DNA of 43,405 bases from an uncultured Azohydromonas sp. (lineage in GTDB: Bacteria; Pseudomonadota; Gammaproteobacteria; Burkholderiales; Burkholderiaceae_C), in assembly GCF_937926365.1 (NCBI RefSeq), contig NZ_CALAOH010000178.1, positions 1 through 43,405 on the forward strand. The letters are read 5' to 3'. The position numbers and the translations under genes were made by a program. Position 1 is the first letter of the stretch. Every line of letters begins with the position of its first letter. Under the pieces are notes generated by a model. The model was not told the DNA's origin, made no database searches, and saw nothing but the letters and a program-made list of their open reading frames with translations. Positions 27,341-37,578 of this stretch are shown in pieces.

Positions 27341-27359
27341 GATTGAAATTTGCTCAATC
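27341..27359. promoter_or_regulatory. Palindrome GATTGA-N7-TCAATC ahead of the LysR gene
   Basis: Perfect 6-bp arms with a 7-bp spacer end 20 bp before the LysR start. The AT-rich site stands out from the GC-rich surroundings and has the form of a LysR-type operator, so it could serve autoregulation and control of the divergent peptide/FMN reductase pair. The rest of the 439-bp gap (26940-27378) shows no gene. Confidence 0.45.
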
Positions 27360-27378
27360 CAGCCCTACGGTCACGGCC

Positions 27379-28272
27379 ATGGACCGACTCCCCCCGCTCA
27401 ACGCCGTGCGCGCATTCGAGGCCGCCGCACGCCACATGAGCATCACGCTGGCCGCCGAGGAGCTGCACGTGACGCCCGGCGCCGTCAGCCGCCAGATCAA
27501 GACGCTGGAAGACACCCTGGGCGTGCAGCTGTTCACCCGCGGCCATCGTGAAATCTCGCTGACGCGCCAGGGCCAGGACTACCACCGCGCGGCGACGCGG
27601 GCGATCGAGGTGCTGCGCGAGGCCACGCGCAAACTCCAGCGCAGGCGCCAGCGCAAGCAGCTCAAGATCCGCGCCTACACCACCTTCGCCATGCGCTGGC
27701 TGATCCCGCGGCTCTCGGGCTTCCATGCCGCGCATCCGGACATCGAGGTGCTGCTCAAGGCTTCGCTCGAGCCGGTGGACTTCCGCAAGGAGAACATCGA
27801 CGGCGCGATCCGCCTGGGCGACGGCCACTGGCCCGGCAGCCAGACCTACCGCCTGGTGGACAACGTGCTGGTGCCCGTGGCCAGCCCGGCGCTGCTCAAG
27901 TCGGGCCCCAGGCTCAAGCGTCCGGCCGACCTGGCGCACCACGCGCTGCTGCACAGCATCGCCCGGCCCGACGACTGGGGCTACTGGCTGGAGGCGGCCG
28001 GTGCGGGCGAGCAGGTCGATGCCCGCGCCGGCATGACCTACGAAAGCTCCGCCATGAGCTACGCCGCGGCCGTCGAGGGCCAGGGCGTGGCCATCGCGCA
28101 GCGCTTCCTGGTGGAGAAGGATTTGCAGGAAGGCCGCCTCGTCATGCCCTTCAAGAAGGTCGTGGACATGGGCGACTACACCTATTACCTGCTCACGCCC
28201 GCGCACCGCGAGGAGACGGCCAGCATGCGCACGTTCCGGTTGTGGCTGCTGGAGCAGTTCAAGGTGGCGTGA
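27379..28272 (+). CDS. LysR-family transcriptional regulator (GcvA-like)
   Basis: A 297-residue LTTR. The helix-turn-helix covers about 6-62 (LPPLNAVRAFEAAARHMSI, TPGAVSRQIKTLEDTLGVQLF), followed by a linker helix and a type-2 periplasmic-binding fold sensor (KIRAYTTFAMRWLIPRLSGF onward). The PPLNAVRAFEAAARH start is typical of the GcvA-like branch. It is divergent from the FMN reductase operon, its most likely target. Its last 14 bp overlap the end of the convergent CaiB gene. Confidence 0.93.
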   Translation: MDRLPPLNAVRAFEAAARHMSITLAAEELHVTPGAVSRQIKTLEDTLGVQLFTRGHREISLTRQGQDYHRAATRAIEVLREATRKLQRRRQRKQLKIRAYTTFAMRWLIPRLSGFHAAHPDIEVLLKASLEPVDFRKENIDGAIRLGDGHWPGSQTYRLVDNVLVPVASPALLKSGPRLKRPADLAHHALLHSIARPDDWGYWLEAAGAGEQVDARAGMTYESSAMSYAAAVEGQGVAIAQRFLVEKDLQEGRLVMPFKKVVDMGDYTYYLLTPAHREETASMRTFRLWLLEQFKVA

Positions 28273-29488
28273 GCGCGTCGCCCGCCGCCGCGCCCGCGCA
28301 GTGCACCGCGCGGGACGCCTGCAGCGCCGCGATGTCGTCGTCGCTGAATCCGCACTCCCGCAGCACCTGCCGCGTGTGCTGCCCGCACGCGGGCGCGGCC
28401 CGATGCGCACGCGCATTGGCCTGCGCGCTGTTGACCGGAAAACCGGGCATGCGCACGGTGCCGTGCCGGGCATGCGGCACCTCGGCCAGCATGCCGTTGG
28501 CCACCACCTGGGGGTGGGCCACCACGTCCTCGTAGGTCGCCACGCGCGCGCACAGGATGTCGGCCACGCCCAGCCGCGCCAGCCACTCGTCGGTGCCGCG
28601 GGTCCTGAACACCTCGGTCAGCAGCGGCACCAGGGCCCGCCGGTTGGCCACACGCTGCGGCGAGGTGGCGAAGCGCGCATCGCCGGCCAGGTGCGGCAGG
28701 CCCAGCAGCTCGCACAGCCGGGCCCAGCGCTCGGGCATGTAGGCCGCCACCATCACCCAGCCATCGCGGGTCTGGAAGGCCTGGTTCGGCGCCGAGTACG
28801 GCGCGGCGCTGCCCACGCGCTCCGGCAGCACGCCGTCCGCCAGCCAGCTCGTGAGCGAGGACTGCTGCAGCGCCAGCGCCGAGTTCAGCAGGTTCACGTC
28901 CAGGTGGCCGCCCTGCCCGTCGCGCGTGCGCTGCGCCAGCTTGGCCAGCACGGCCATGGCCGCGACATAGCCCGTCATCACGTCCACCACGGGCGCCTGC
29001 ACCTTGCACGGCTCGGCGCCTTCCAGCCCGATCAGGCCCATCAGCCCGGAATCGGCCTGGATGATGCCGTCCACGCCCGCGTTGCCGGCACAAGGACCGG
29101 ACTGCCCGTAGGCGGAGATGGAGCAGTAGACCAGGCGCGGGTGCGCCTGCATCAGCGCCTCGGCGCCCAGCCCCAGGCGCGCCATCACGCCGGGGCGCAT
29201 GCTCTCCACCATGACATCCGCCCCGGCGATGAGCCGCCGCGCCACTGCCAGGCCCTGCGCGCTCTTCAGGTCGAGCGACACGCCCAGCTTGTTGCGGTTG
29301 AAACCGTGGAACAGTGCGGCGTCCTCGCCGATCCAGCCCGGCCCCAGGCCGCGGCCCAGTTCGCCGCCCGGGGGCTCGATCTTGACCACCCGCGCGCCCA
29401 TGTCGGCCAGCAGCATGGTGCAGGTGGGGCCGGCGCCGATCTGCGTGAAGTCGATGACGGTCAGCCCGTCCAGCGCGTTGCGCAGCAT
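28259..29488 (-). CDS. CaiB/BaiF-family CoA-transferase (family III)
   Basis: A 409-residue family III CoA-transferase. It shows VIDFTQIGAGPTCTMLLADMGARVVKIE at the N-terminus, NRNKLGVSLDLK, and the catalytic Asp in PVVDVMTGYVAAM (about residue 169). These enzymes move CoA between carboxylic acids through an aspartyl-CoA intermediate. As the last gene of the acyl-CoA operon it likely activates the growth substrate. ATG 29488 has GGGAG 7 nt upstream; the in-frame GTG two codons earlier does not fit that spacing. Confidence 0.93.
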   Translation of the reverse strand: MLRNALDGLTVIDFTQIGAGPTCTMLLADMGARVVKIEPPGGELGRGLGPGWIGEDAALFHGFNRNKLGVSLDLKSAQGLAVARRLIAGADVMVESMRPGVMARLGLGAEALMQAHPRLVYCSISAYGQSGPCAGNAGVDGIIQADSGLMGLIGLEGAEPCKVQAPVVDVMTGYVAAMAVLAKLAQRTRDGQGGHLDVNLLNSALALQQSSLTSWLADGVLPERVGSAAPYSAPNQAFQTRDGWVMVAAYMPERWARLCELLGLPHLAGDARFATSPQRVANRRALVPLLTEVFRTRGTDEWLARLGVADILCARVATYEDVVAHPQVVANGMLAEVPHARHGTVRMPGFPVNSAQANARAHRAAPACGQHTRQVLRECGFSDDDIAALQASRAVHCAGAAAGDALTPP

Positions 29489-29531
29489 GTTCACTCTCCC
29501 GAAGCGTTGACGGCCCGTGGCGCGCGGCGCC

Positions 29532-30524
29532 TCACGGCGCCACCTTGATGTGGTTGTCGGTGATGACGCGCTCCCAGCGCTTGAGCTCGCTGGCCATGTA
29601 GGCCTTGAGCTCGGCGGGCGACGAGGTCTGCTTCTCGAAGCCCTGCTGCGCGAGCTGCTTGGCCACGGCCGGGTCGTTCAGCGCCTGGACCATCACCTCG
29701 TTGAGCCGGGCGACCACCTCCGGCGGCGTCCTGGCCGGCGCCAGCAGGCTGTACCAGAGGCTGGCGTCGTAGTTCTTCAGGCCGGCATCGCCGAAGGTGG
29801 GCAGCTCCGGCGCCAGCGGCGTGCGCTTCTGGCCCGCGATGCCCAGCGCGCGCACCTTGCCGCCCTGGATGTGCGGCGCCACGGAGGCGTAGGTGGCGAA
29901 CGAGACCTGCACCTGCCCGGCGATCAGGTCCGTGACCGACAGGCCCGTGCCACGGTAGGGCACGTGCAGCATCTCGGTCTTGTTGAGCTTGGCGAACACC
30001 TCGCCGGCCAGGTGCTGCGGCGTGCCGTTGCCCGGGCTGCTGTAGCTCAGCTTGCCGGGGTTGGCGCGGGAGTAGGCGATGAACTCCTGCAGCGTCTTGT
30101 AAGGCTCGCCGGGATGGCTCACCAGCACGATGGGCACCGAGGCCATGAGGCCCACGGGCTCGAAATCGCGCTCGATGCGAAACGGCACCTTGATGCCCAG
30201 GAAGGGATTCATCGTCACCTGGCTGGAGGCGATGACCAGGGTGTGGCCGTCGGCCTCGGCGCGCGCCACCAGCTCCGCGCCCAGGTTGCCGCCGGCACCG
30301 GGCTTGTTCTCGATCACGATGGTCTGCCCCAGCAGCTGGCCCATCTTCGGCGCCACGGCACGCGCCAGGATGTCGTTGCCCCCGCCTGGCGAGAAGGGCA
30401 CGACCAGGGTGATCGGCTTGTGCTTGGGAAAGGCCGCCTGCCCCAGGGCCGGCAGGGCGAGCGCGGCGGCGGCGCAGGCCACGGCAGCGGCGACCACGGT
30501 GCGGCGACGGGTTTGGATGTCCAT
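29532..30524 (-). CDS. Bug-family tripartite tricarboxylate transporter substrate-binding protein
   Basis: A 330-residue periplasmic binding protein with a signal peptide (TRRRTVVAAAVACAAAALALPALGQA). The family marks are VVPFSPGGGNDILAR, IVIENKPGAGGNLGAE and ANPGKLSYSSPGNGTPQHLA. Bug proteins bind carboxylates; this one sits within a CoA-transferase/thiolase operon and lacks neighbouring TctA/TctB transporter genes, as is common in Burkholderiales. It may capture the carboxylate that the operon degrades. ATG 30524 follows AAGGAGA. Confidence 0.94.
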   Translation of the reverse strand: MDIQTRRRTVVAAAVACAAAALALPALGQAAFPKHKPITLVVPFSPGGGNDILARAVAPKMGQLLGQTIVIENKPGAGGNLGAELVARAEADGHTLVIASSQVTMNPFLGIKVPFRIERDFEPVGLMASVPIVLVSHPGEPYKTLQEFIAYSRANPGKLSYSSPGNGTPQHLAGEVFAKLNKTEMLHVPYRGTGLSVTDLIAGQVQVSFATYASVAPHIQGGKVRALGIAGQKRTPLAPELPTFGDAGLKNYDASLWYSLLAPARTPPEVVARLNEVMVQALNDPAVAKQLAQQGFEKQTSSPAELKAYMASELKRWERVITDNHIKVAP

Positions 30525-30550
30525 GCTTGTCTCCTTCATGTCGTTGGGTT

Positions 30551-31354
30551 TCAGCGGCCGGTGTAGAGCGGCGGCCGCTTCTCGGCAAAGGCCCTGCGGC
30601 CTTCGAGCCGGTCCGCCGTGTCGCGCAGCACGCCCCAGGTCAGCTCGGTGAGCTGCTGCGCATCGGCGTCGCTGAGGTGCGGCGTCTGGCGCGACAGGCG
30701 CTTGATGGCCTGTACCGCCAGCGGTGCGTTGGCGGCAATGGCTTGCGCCAGCGCCAGGGCGCGATCGCGCAGCGCCCCGGGTTGCACCACCTCGCTGACC
30801 AGGCCGATGCGCCACGCCTCCTCCGCGCCGATGCGCTCGCCCGTGAGCGCCATCTGCAGCGCATGCGCCGCAGGGACGGCGCGCAGCAGGCGGTGCAGGC
30901 CGGACACGGCCGGAATGGACCCCACCCTGGCCTCCGGCAGCCCGAAGCTGGCGTCGCTGGAGGCCAGGCGCAGGTCGCACTGCAGCGCGATCTCCAGCCC
31001 CGCTCCCAGGCAGTGGCCGTTCACGGCGGCGATCACCGGTTTCCACAGGCCCAGGTCCGCCAGGTCCATGAGCCGGATGTACAGGCCCAGGTCCGCGGCG
31101 CGCTCCGAGTTCTGGAACAGCGCTTCCGGGTAGGTGGCGGGCGAGGACGACGTGCCCTTGAGGTCCGCCCCGGCGCAGAAGGCTTTATGGCCCTCCCCCG
31201 TGAGCACGGCCACGCGCAGGTCGTCGCGGTCGCGCACCTCCGCCAGGTGCGCGCGCAGCTCGCGCAGCGCTTCGACGCTCAGGGCATTCAGCGCCTCGGG
31301 CCGGGCGATGCCCAACACCGCCACGGGGCCGATGGTCTCGAATCGAACGTTCAT
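30551..31354 (-). CDS. Enoyl-CoA hydratase/isomerase family protein
   Basis: A 267-residue crotonase-fold enzyme. The oxyanion-hole parts are AFCAGADLKG and GHCLGAGLEIAL, and the LPEARVGSIPAVSG segment carries one of the usual catalytic Glu positions. It should hydrate or isomerise an enoyl-CoA in the operon's beta-oxidation-like route. ATG 31354 has GGGAG 6 nt upstream. It lies 11 bp downstream of the SDR gene. Confidence 0.93.
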   Translation of the reverse strand: MNVRFETIGPVAVLGIARPEALNALSVEALRELRAHLAEVRDRDDLRVAVLTGEGHKAFCAGADLKGTSSSPATYPEALFQNSERAADLGLYIRLMDLADLGLWKPVIAAVNGHCLGAGLEIALQCDLRLASSDASFGLPEARVGSIPAVSGLHRLLRAVPAAHALQMALTGERIGAEEAWRIGLVSEVVQPGALRDRALALAQAIAANAPLAVQAIKRLSRQTPHLSDADAQQLTELTWGVLRDTADRLEGRRAFAEKRPPLYTGR

Positions 31355-31365
31355 GCCGGCTCCCA

Positions 31366-32130
31366 TCACACGCTGGGCGAGGACAGGCTGCGGCCGCCGC
31401 ACACGTACAGCGTCTGGCCCGTGACGTAGGACGCGGCCGGGTCCAGGAAGAAGGCCACGGCGTTGGCGATGTCCTGCGCCGTGCCGATGCGCTGCACCGG
31501 CACCGAGGCCTGCAGCCGCGACTGCACCTCCGGCGCGAAGTTGCGGAACAGCGGCGTGTCCACGATGCCCGGCGCCACCGCGTTCACCGTGACGCCCTTG
31601 GCCGCGAACTCGATGGCCAGCGAGCGCGTGAGGCTGACCACGCCGCCCTTGGCCGCCGAGTAGTTGGCCTGCCCGAAGCCGCCCAGCCAGGCGCGCGAGG
31701 AGATGTTGACGATGCGCCCGAAACCGCGCTCCACCATGCCCGGCAGCACGGCGCGGCAGCACAGGAACTGCGAGCGCAGGTTGGTGTCGATCACCAGGTC
31801 CCAGTCCTCGTCGCGCATCTTCAGCAAGCGCATGTCGCGCACCGCGCCGGCGTTGTTGACCAGGTGGTCGATGCGCCCGGCCTGGGCGATGACCTCGGCC
31901 ATGGCGGCGTTGACCGCGGCCGAGTCGGTCAGGTCCGCCGTGGCGCCCAGAACCTTCAAATCCTGCGCGGCGAGCGAGGCGACCGCTTCCTCCAGCGCCG
32001 CGGTGTCCCGGTCCAGCAGCGCGACGGTCAGCCCGTCCTGCGCCAGGCGCTGCGCGATGCCCAGGCCGATGCCGCGGGCGGCACCGGTGACGACGGCCAC
32101 CTGGCCGGCTTCGAATCGGGTGCTGCCCAT
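31366..32130 (-). CDS. FabG-like short-chain dehydrogenase
   Basis: A 254-residue SDR with TGAARGIG, NNAGAV, the catalytic set S...Y...K in NISSRAWLGGFGQANYSAAK, and the C-terminal ending AVAFFLDPAASYVTGQTLYV. It is most likely a 3-hydroxyacyl-CoA dehydrogenase between the hydratase and the thiolase of this operon. ATG 32130 sits 2 bp after the thiolase stop, with GGGAG overlapping the thiolase end. Confidence 0.93.
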   Translation of the reverse strand: MGSTRFEAGQVAVVTGAARGIGLGIAQRLAQDGLTVALLDRDTAALEEAVASLAAQDLKVLGATADLTDSAAVNAAMAEVIAQAGRIDHLVNNAGAVRDMRLLKMRDEDWDLVIDTNLRSQFLCCRAVLPGMVERGFGRIVNISSRAWLGGFGQANYSAAKGGVVSLTRSLAIEFAAKGVTVNAVAPGIVDTPLFRNFAPEVQSRLQASVPVQRIGTAQDIANAVAFFLDPAASYVTGQTLYVCGGRSLSSPSV

Positions 32131-32132
32131 GT

Positions 32133-33278
32133 TCAGACTCCCAGCAGATGCACGGAGGACGCGGCGTGGTCCACGCCGGCGATGCCGCCGCCGGTGCACT
32201 GCGTCAGGCCGATCCTGGCGCCCGGCACCTGCCGCGCACCGGCACGCCCCTGCAGCTGCCACAGGATTTCCACCATCTGCGCCACGCCCGTGGCCCCCAG
32301 CGGATGCCCCTTGGCCAGCAGCCCGCCGCTGGGGTTCACCGGCACCCGGCCGCCCAGCGCCGTGGCGCCGGAGTGCAGCAGCGCCACTGCGTCGCCGTGC
32401 CGGGCCAGCCCCAGGGCCTCGTAGTACAGCAGCTCGGCGATGGTGAAGGCGTCGTGCAGCTCCACCACGTTCACGTCGCCGGGGCTCACGCCGGCCTGCT
32501 CGTAGGCCTGGCGCGCGGCGCGGGCGGTGATCTCGGCGTCCAGGATGTCGTCGCGCGCCTCCTCGCGCAGGCCCGACACCACGGCCGAGGACAACACCTT
32601 CACCGCCTTGCGCGCGCCGCGGCGGCGCGTGCCCAGCACCACCGCCGCGGCGCCGTCCACCTGCGAGGGGCAGCACTGCAGCAGCGTCAGCGGGTCGGCG
32701 ATCATGCGCGAGGCCAGCACCTCCTCCAGCGTGGTTTCGCTGCGCTGCTGGGCATACTCGTTGAGCGCGCCGTGGCGGCGGTTCTTCACCGCGACGGCGG
32801 CGAGGTCCGCGGGCGTGGTGCCGCGCTCGTGCAGGAAGCGCGTGCCGCGCATGGCGTACACGGCGGGCAGCACCATGCCGGCCTTGGCGTAAAGCTCGGT
32901 CTTGTGGTCGTTGCGCTGCAGCGGGATGGTGCCGCCGCCCAGCGCGGTGAGCTGCTCGATGCCCAGCACCAGCACGGTGTCATACTGTTGCGCGAGCAAC
33001 GCATGGCGCGCCAGGTGCACGCCGGTGGCGCCGCTGGCGCAGGCGTTCTCGACGTTGTAGACCGGGATGCCCTTGAACCCCAGGTCGCGCACGATCAGCT
33101 GGCCCAGGATCATGCCGCCCAGCACGTTGGCGCAGTACACGGCCTGGATCTCGCCGCGGGCCACGCCCGCGTCGTCCAGCGCCTTCAGGATGGCCTGCTG
33201 CGCCAGCTCGGGCGCCAGCACGCCGGGATGCTTGCCGAAGCGCGTCATCGCGCCGCCGTGGATGTAGATGTCCTGCAT
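32133..33278 (-). CDS. Thiolase-family acyl-CoA acetyltransferase (SCP-x-like)
   Basis: A 381-residue thiolase-fold protein. Cys80 in ENACASGATGVH is the nucleophile; HDAFTIAELLYYE, GHPLGATG and the C-terminal QCTGGG supply the other active-site loops. The HDAF form and the adjoining DUF35 gene place it in the non-classical, SCP-x-like branch that often acts with an OB-fold partner, for example on branched or aromatic side chains. ATG 33278 follows AAGGAAA. There is a 29-bp gap to the DUF35 gene. Confidence 0.93.
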   Translation of the reverse strand: MQDIYIHGGAMTRFGKHPGVLAPELAQQAILKALDDAGVARGEIQAVYCANVLGGMILGQLIVRDLGFKGIPVYNVENACASGATGVHLARHALLAQQYDTVLVLGIEQLTALGGGTIPLQRNDHKTELYAKAGMVLPAVYAMRGTRFLHERGTTPADLAAVAVKNRRHGALNEYAQQRSETTLEEVLASRMIADPLTLLQCCPSQVDGAAAVVLGTRRRGARKAVKVLSSAVVSGLREEARDDILDAEITARAARQAYEQAGVSPGDVNVVELHDAFTIAELLYYEALGLARHGDAVALLHSGATALGGRVPVNPSGGLLAKGHPLGATGVAQMVEILWQLQGRAGARQVPGARIGLTQCTGGGIAGVDHAASSVHLLGV

Positions 33279-33307
33279 GTTGGTTTCCTTGCGTCTTGGT
33301 CCAGGCC

Positions 33308-33661
33308 TCAGGCCAACACGGCTTCGAACACGTAGCCGAAGCGTTCATCCGGCCTGGCGGCGTAGCGGTCGCCGATGGCCGGGCGCGGCTGGCCGCACAG
33401 GCGGCCGAAAAGCCGCACCGGGCCTGGCAGATCCACGTAGCCCAGCGCGTAAGGCGCCTCGCCGCTCTTGGGGCTCGGGTGGATGACGGTGAAGCTGTAG
33501 ACCTCGCCCACGCCGGCCAGCGGCACGATCTCGTGTCGTTGTGCCAGCGGCGAATCGGCACTCAGCGCAGGAAACACCAGCTCGCCGGAATCGAGGTCAC
33601 GGGAAGCCAGCAACGCGGGCTCGGGCGCGTTGCGCCACAGGGGATAAGAGGGCTCGGACAC
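33308..33661 (-). CDS. DUF35 OB-fold protein, thiolase partner
   Basis: A 117-residue protein with the DUF35 OB-fold (GEVYSFTVIHPSP, YALGYVDLPGPVRLFGRLCG). In most family members a four-Cys zinc ribbon precedes the OB fold; here that part reads ALLASRDLDSGELVFPALS and has no Cys pairs. It still probably binds the thiolase as an accessory subunit and may orient acyl-CoA. The start is GTG 33661 with AAGGAG 6 nt upstream. It is the first gene of the operon. Confidence 0.85.
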   Translation of the reverse strand: MSEPSYPLWRNAPEPALLASRDLDSGELVFPALSADSPLAQRHEIVPLAGVGEVYSFTVIHPSPKSGEAPYALGYVDLPGPVRLFGRLCGQPRPAIGDRYAARPDERFGYVFEAVLA

Positions 33662-33753
33662 GTTGTCTCCTTGAGAGATCGGAACTTGCTGCGACTGCAG
33701 TGCTGCAAGTTTTCGTGCACGAGAGGGGCGCCGACAAACGAGATTTGCGGCGT

Positions 33754-33776
33754 GCTTGCTTGAGAAAATTGCAAGC
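33754..33776. promoter_or_regulatory. Inverted repeat GCTTGC-N11-GCAAGC upstream of the acyl-CoA operon
   Basis: Perfect 6-bp arms around an 11-bp AT-rich spacer, in the 138-bp gap between the LysR gene and the DUF35 gene. The geometry matches the T-N11-A pattern of LysR-type binding sites and lies about 90 bp upstream of the first operon gene. A second, overlapping stem (AGCGAAG/CTTCGCT read on the minus strand) followed by TTTTCT could instead serve as a terminator for the LysR gene. Confidence 0.4.
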
Positions 33777-33799
33777 GAAGAGAAGCGTTGGTGCTTCGC

Positions 33800-34705
33800 T
33801 CAGCGGCTGCTGGCCGCCGCCTGCAGCCGCTCCGCCACGAAGTCGATGAACAGCCGGGCCCGCGGCGGCAGGTGCGCGCGCTGCGCGTAGTAGACGTACA
33901 GCCCGAAGCGCTCGGTGGTGTGGCGCGCCAGCAGCCGCACCAGCCGGCCCTGCGTCACCAGCGGCGCGGCCAGGTAGCTGGGCAGTTGCCCGATGCCGAT
34001 GCCGGCCAGCACGGCGGCCACTTCGGCGTCCACGTCGTTGGTCTCGAACTGCGCGGGCAGCTCGGTGTGGACGGTGCCGCCGGCCTCCTGGTACTCCCAG
34101 GGCGCGCGCTTGCCGGTGCTGACGTAACGAAAACCCGTGCAGCGGTGGCGGGCCAGGTCTTCCCAGGTGCGCGGGCGCCCGTGGCGCTCGACGTAGGCCG
34201 GTGCGGCGCAAATCCAGTGCTGGATGTCCATCAGGCGCCGCACCACCACGTTGCGCTCCACGCCGGCGCCCATGCGAAAGCCCACGTCGATCTGCGCGGC
34301 GGTGATGTCGGTGTGGCGGTCCTCCAACTCCAGGTCCACGCGCAGCGCCGGGTGCTGCTCCATGAAGGGAGCGATCAGAGGCAGCACCAGGTGCTGGCCC
34401 ACCGAGCGCGGCGCCGTCACGCGCAGCGTGCCGCCAACCTCGCCGCGCGCCGAGCGCGTGCCCTCCATGGCGCTGCGGATCACGGACAGCGCCGGCGTGA
34501 CCTGGGCCAGCAGCCGCGCGCCCTCCTCGGTGAGCTGCAGCTGGCGCGTCGTGCGGTGCAGCAGCCGCACCCCGAGCCGGCTTTCCAGTGCCGCCACGAG
34601 CTTGCTGGTGGCCTGCGGCGCCACGCCCAGCTCAACGGCCGCGCGCCTGAAGCTGCCCAGCTCCACCACGCGGGCAAAGGTCGAGAGCGCCTTCAGGTCA
34701 TCCAT
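33800..34705 (-). CDS. LysR-family transcriptional regulator
   Basis: A 301-residue LTTR of the large CrgA/DmlR-like type. The helix-turn-helix reads LSTFARVVELGSFRRAAVEL, then APQATSKLVAALESRLGVRLLHRTTRQL, followed by the sensor domain (LRVTAPRSVGQHLVLPLIAPF). It is divergent from the SDR gene at 34829, which is the usual position for its target, and lies upstream of the acyl-CoA operon on the same strand, so it could control either. Confidence 0.93.
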   Translation of the reverse strand: MDDLKALSTFARVVELGSFRRAAVELGVAPQATSKLVAALESRLGVRLLHRTTRQLQLTEEGARLLAQVTPALSVIRSAMEGTRSARGEVGGTLRVTAPRSVGQHLVLPLIAPFMEQHPALRVDLELEDRHTDITAAQIDVGFRMGAGVERNVVVRRLMDIQHWICAAPAYVERHGRPRTWEDLARHRCTGFRYVSTGKRAPWEYQEAGGTVHTELPAQFETNDVDAEVAAVLAGIGIGQLPSYLAAPLVTQGRLVRLLARHTTERFGLYVYYAQRAHLPPRARLFIDFVAERLQAAASSR

Positions 34706-34723
34706 GGCATTGGCAACTTTGGG

Positions 34724-34750
34724 TTGTTGATCAGTTGCCGATTGTTGATC
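34724..34750. promoter_or_regulatory. Direct repeats TTGTTGATC in the LysR-SDR divergent gap
   Basis: The 9-mer TTGTTGATC occurs at 34724-34732 and 34742-34750, an 18-bp period (close to two helical turns), inside the 123-bp divergent region. That is a plausible tandem binding site for the LysR protein. No other repeat stands out in the gap. Confidence 0.4.
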
Positions 34751-34828
34751 TAGTGGGAACCAGTGTGGTTGCCTAGATTTGCGTCCGTGCACTTCAACCA
34801 ACGCACACCCCTCACGAAAGGAAACGCC

Positions 34829-35683
34829 ATGTCCACCTCGCCCAACAAGGTCTGGTTCATCACCGGTGCATCGCGCGGCTTCGGCCTGCAAGTGGCGCGC
34901 GACGCGCTGCGGCGCGGCGACGCCGTGGTCGCCACCGCCCGCAAGCCCGAGGCCGTCACGGCCGCGCTGGGCGAGCACGAGCGGCTGCTGGCCGTGGCGC
35001 TGGACGTCACCGACGAGGCGCAGGCCGTGGCCGCAGCGGAAGCGGCGGTGGCACGGTTCGGGCGCATCGACGTACTGCTCAACAACGCCGGCTACGGCCT
35101 GCTGGGAGCCGTCGAGGAATCCAGCGCGCAGGAAGTCGAGCGCCTGTTCGCCACCAACGTGTTCGGGCTGCTGAACGTGACGCGCGCGGTGCTGCCGCAC
35201 ATGCGCCGCGCGGGCCGGGGGCACGTCATCAACATCTCTTCCATCGGCGGCTACGGCGCCTACATGGGCTGGGGCGTGTACGGCGCCACCAAGTTCGCCG
35301 TGGAGGGGCTGACCGAAGCGCTGGCCCAGGAGCTGGCGCCGCTGGGCCTGCATGCCACGGTGGTGGAGCCAGGTTTCTTCCGCACCGGCTTCCTGGACGA
35401 CGCCTCGCTGGTGCGCACGCGGCGCGAGATCGGCGACTACGCCGCCACCGTCGGCAGCATGCGCGGCGCCATGGCCTCGGCGAACCACCAGCAGCCGGGC
35501 GATCCGAAGAAGCTGTCGTTGGCCCTGCTCGGGCTGGCCGACGCCAGTGAACCGCCGGTGCGGCTGCCCCTGGGCTCGGACACCGTGGCACGCATCGGCG
35601 AGAAACACCGCCTCGTCGAGGCCGAGCTGCAGGCGTGGCGGGACGTGGCGCTTTCGACCGACCACGACGACGTGGCGCGCTGA
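34829..35683 (+). CDS. SDR-family NAD(P)-dependent oxidoreductase
   Basis: A 284-residue SDR with TGASRGFG, LLNNAGYGLLG and the catalytic segment ISSIGGYGAYMGWGVYGATK. The length and VEGLTEALAQELAPLG place it in the group annotated as oxidoreductase/SDR of broad substrate. ATG 34829 has AAAGGA 6 nt upstream. It is likely controlled by the divergent LysR. It ends 47 bp from the convergent histidine kinase gene. Confidence 0.92.
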   Translation: MSTSPNKVWFITGASRGFGLQVARDALRRGDAVVATARKPEAVTAALGEHERLLAVALDVTDEAQAVAAAEAAVARFGRIDVLLNNAGYGLLGAVEESSAQEVERLFATNVFGLLNVTRAVLPHMRRAGRGHVINISSIGGYGAYMGWGVYGATKFAVEGLTEALAQELAPLGLHATVVEPGFFRTGFLDDASLVRTRREIGDYAATVGSMRGAMASANHQQPGDPKKLSLALLGLADASEPPVRLPLGSDTVARIGEKHRLVEAELQAWRDVALSTDHDDVAR

Positions 35684-35730
35684 TGGGGCGCGAAACCGCT
35701 ACGCCCGTGGTGTGCCGGCTGTGACCGCTG

Positions 35731-37578
<1,848 letters not shown>

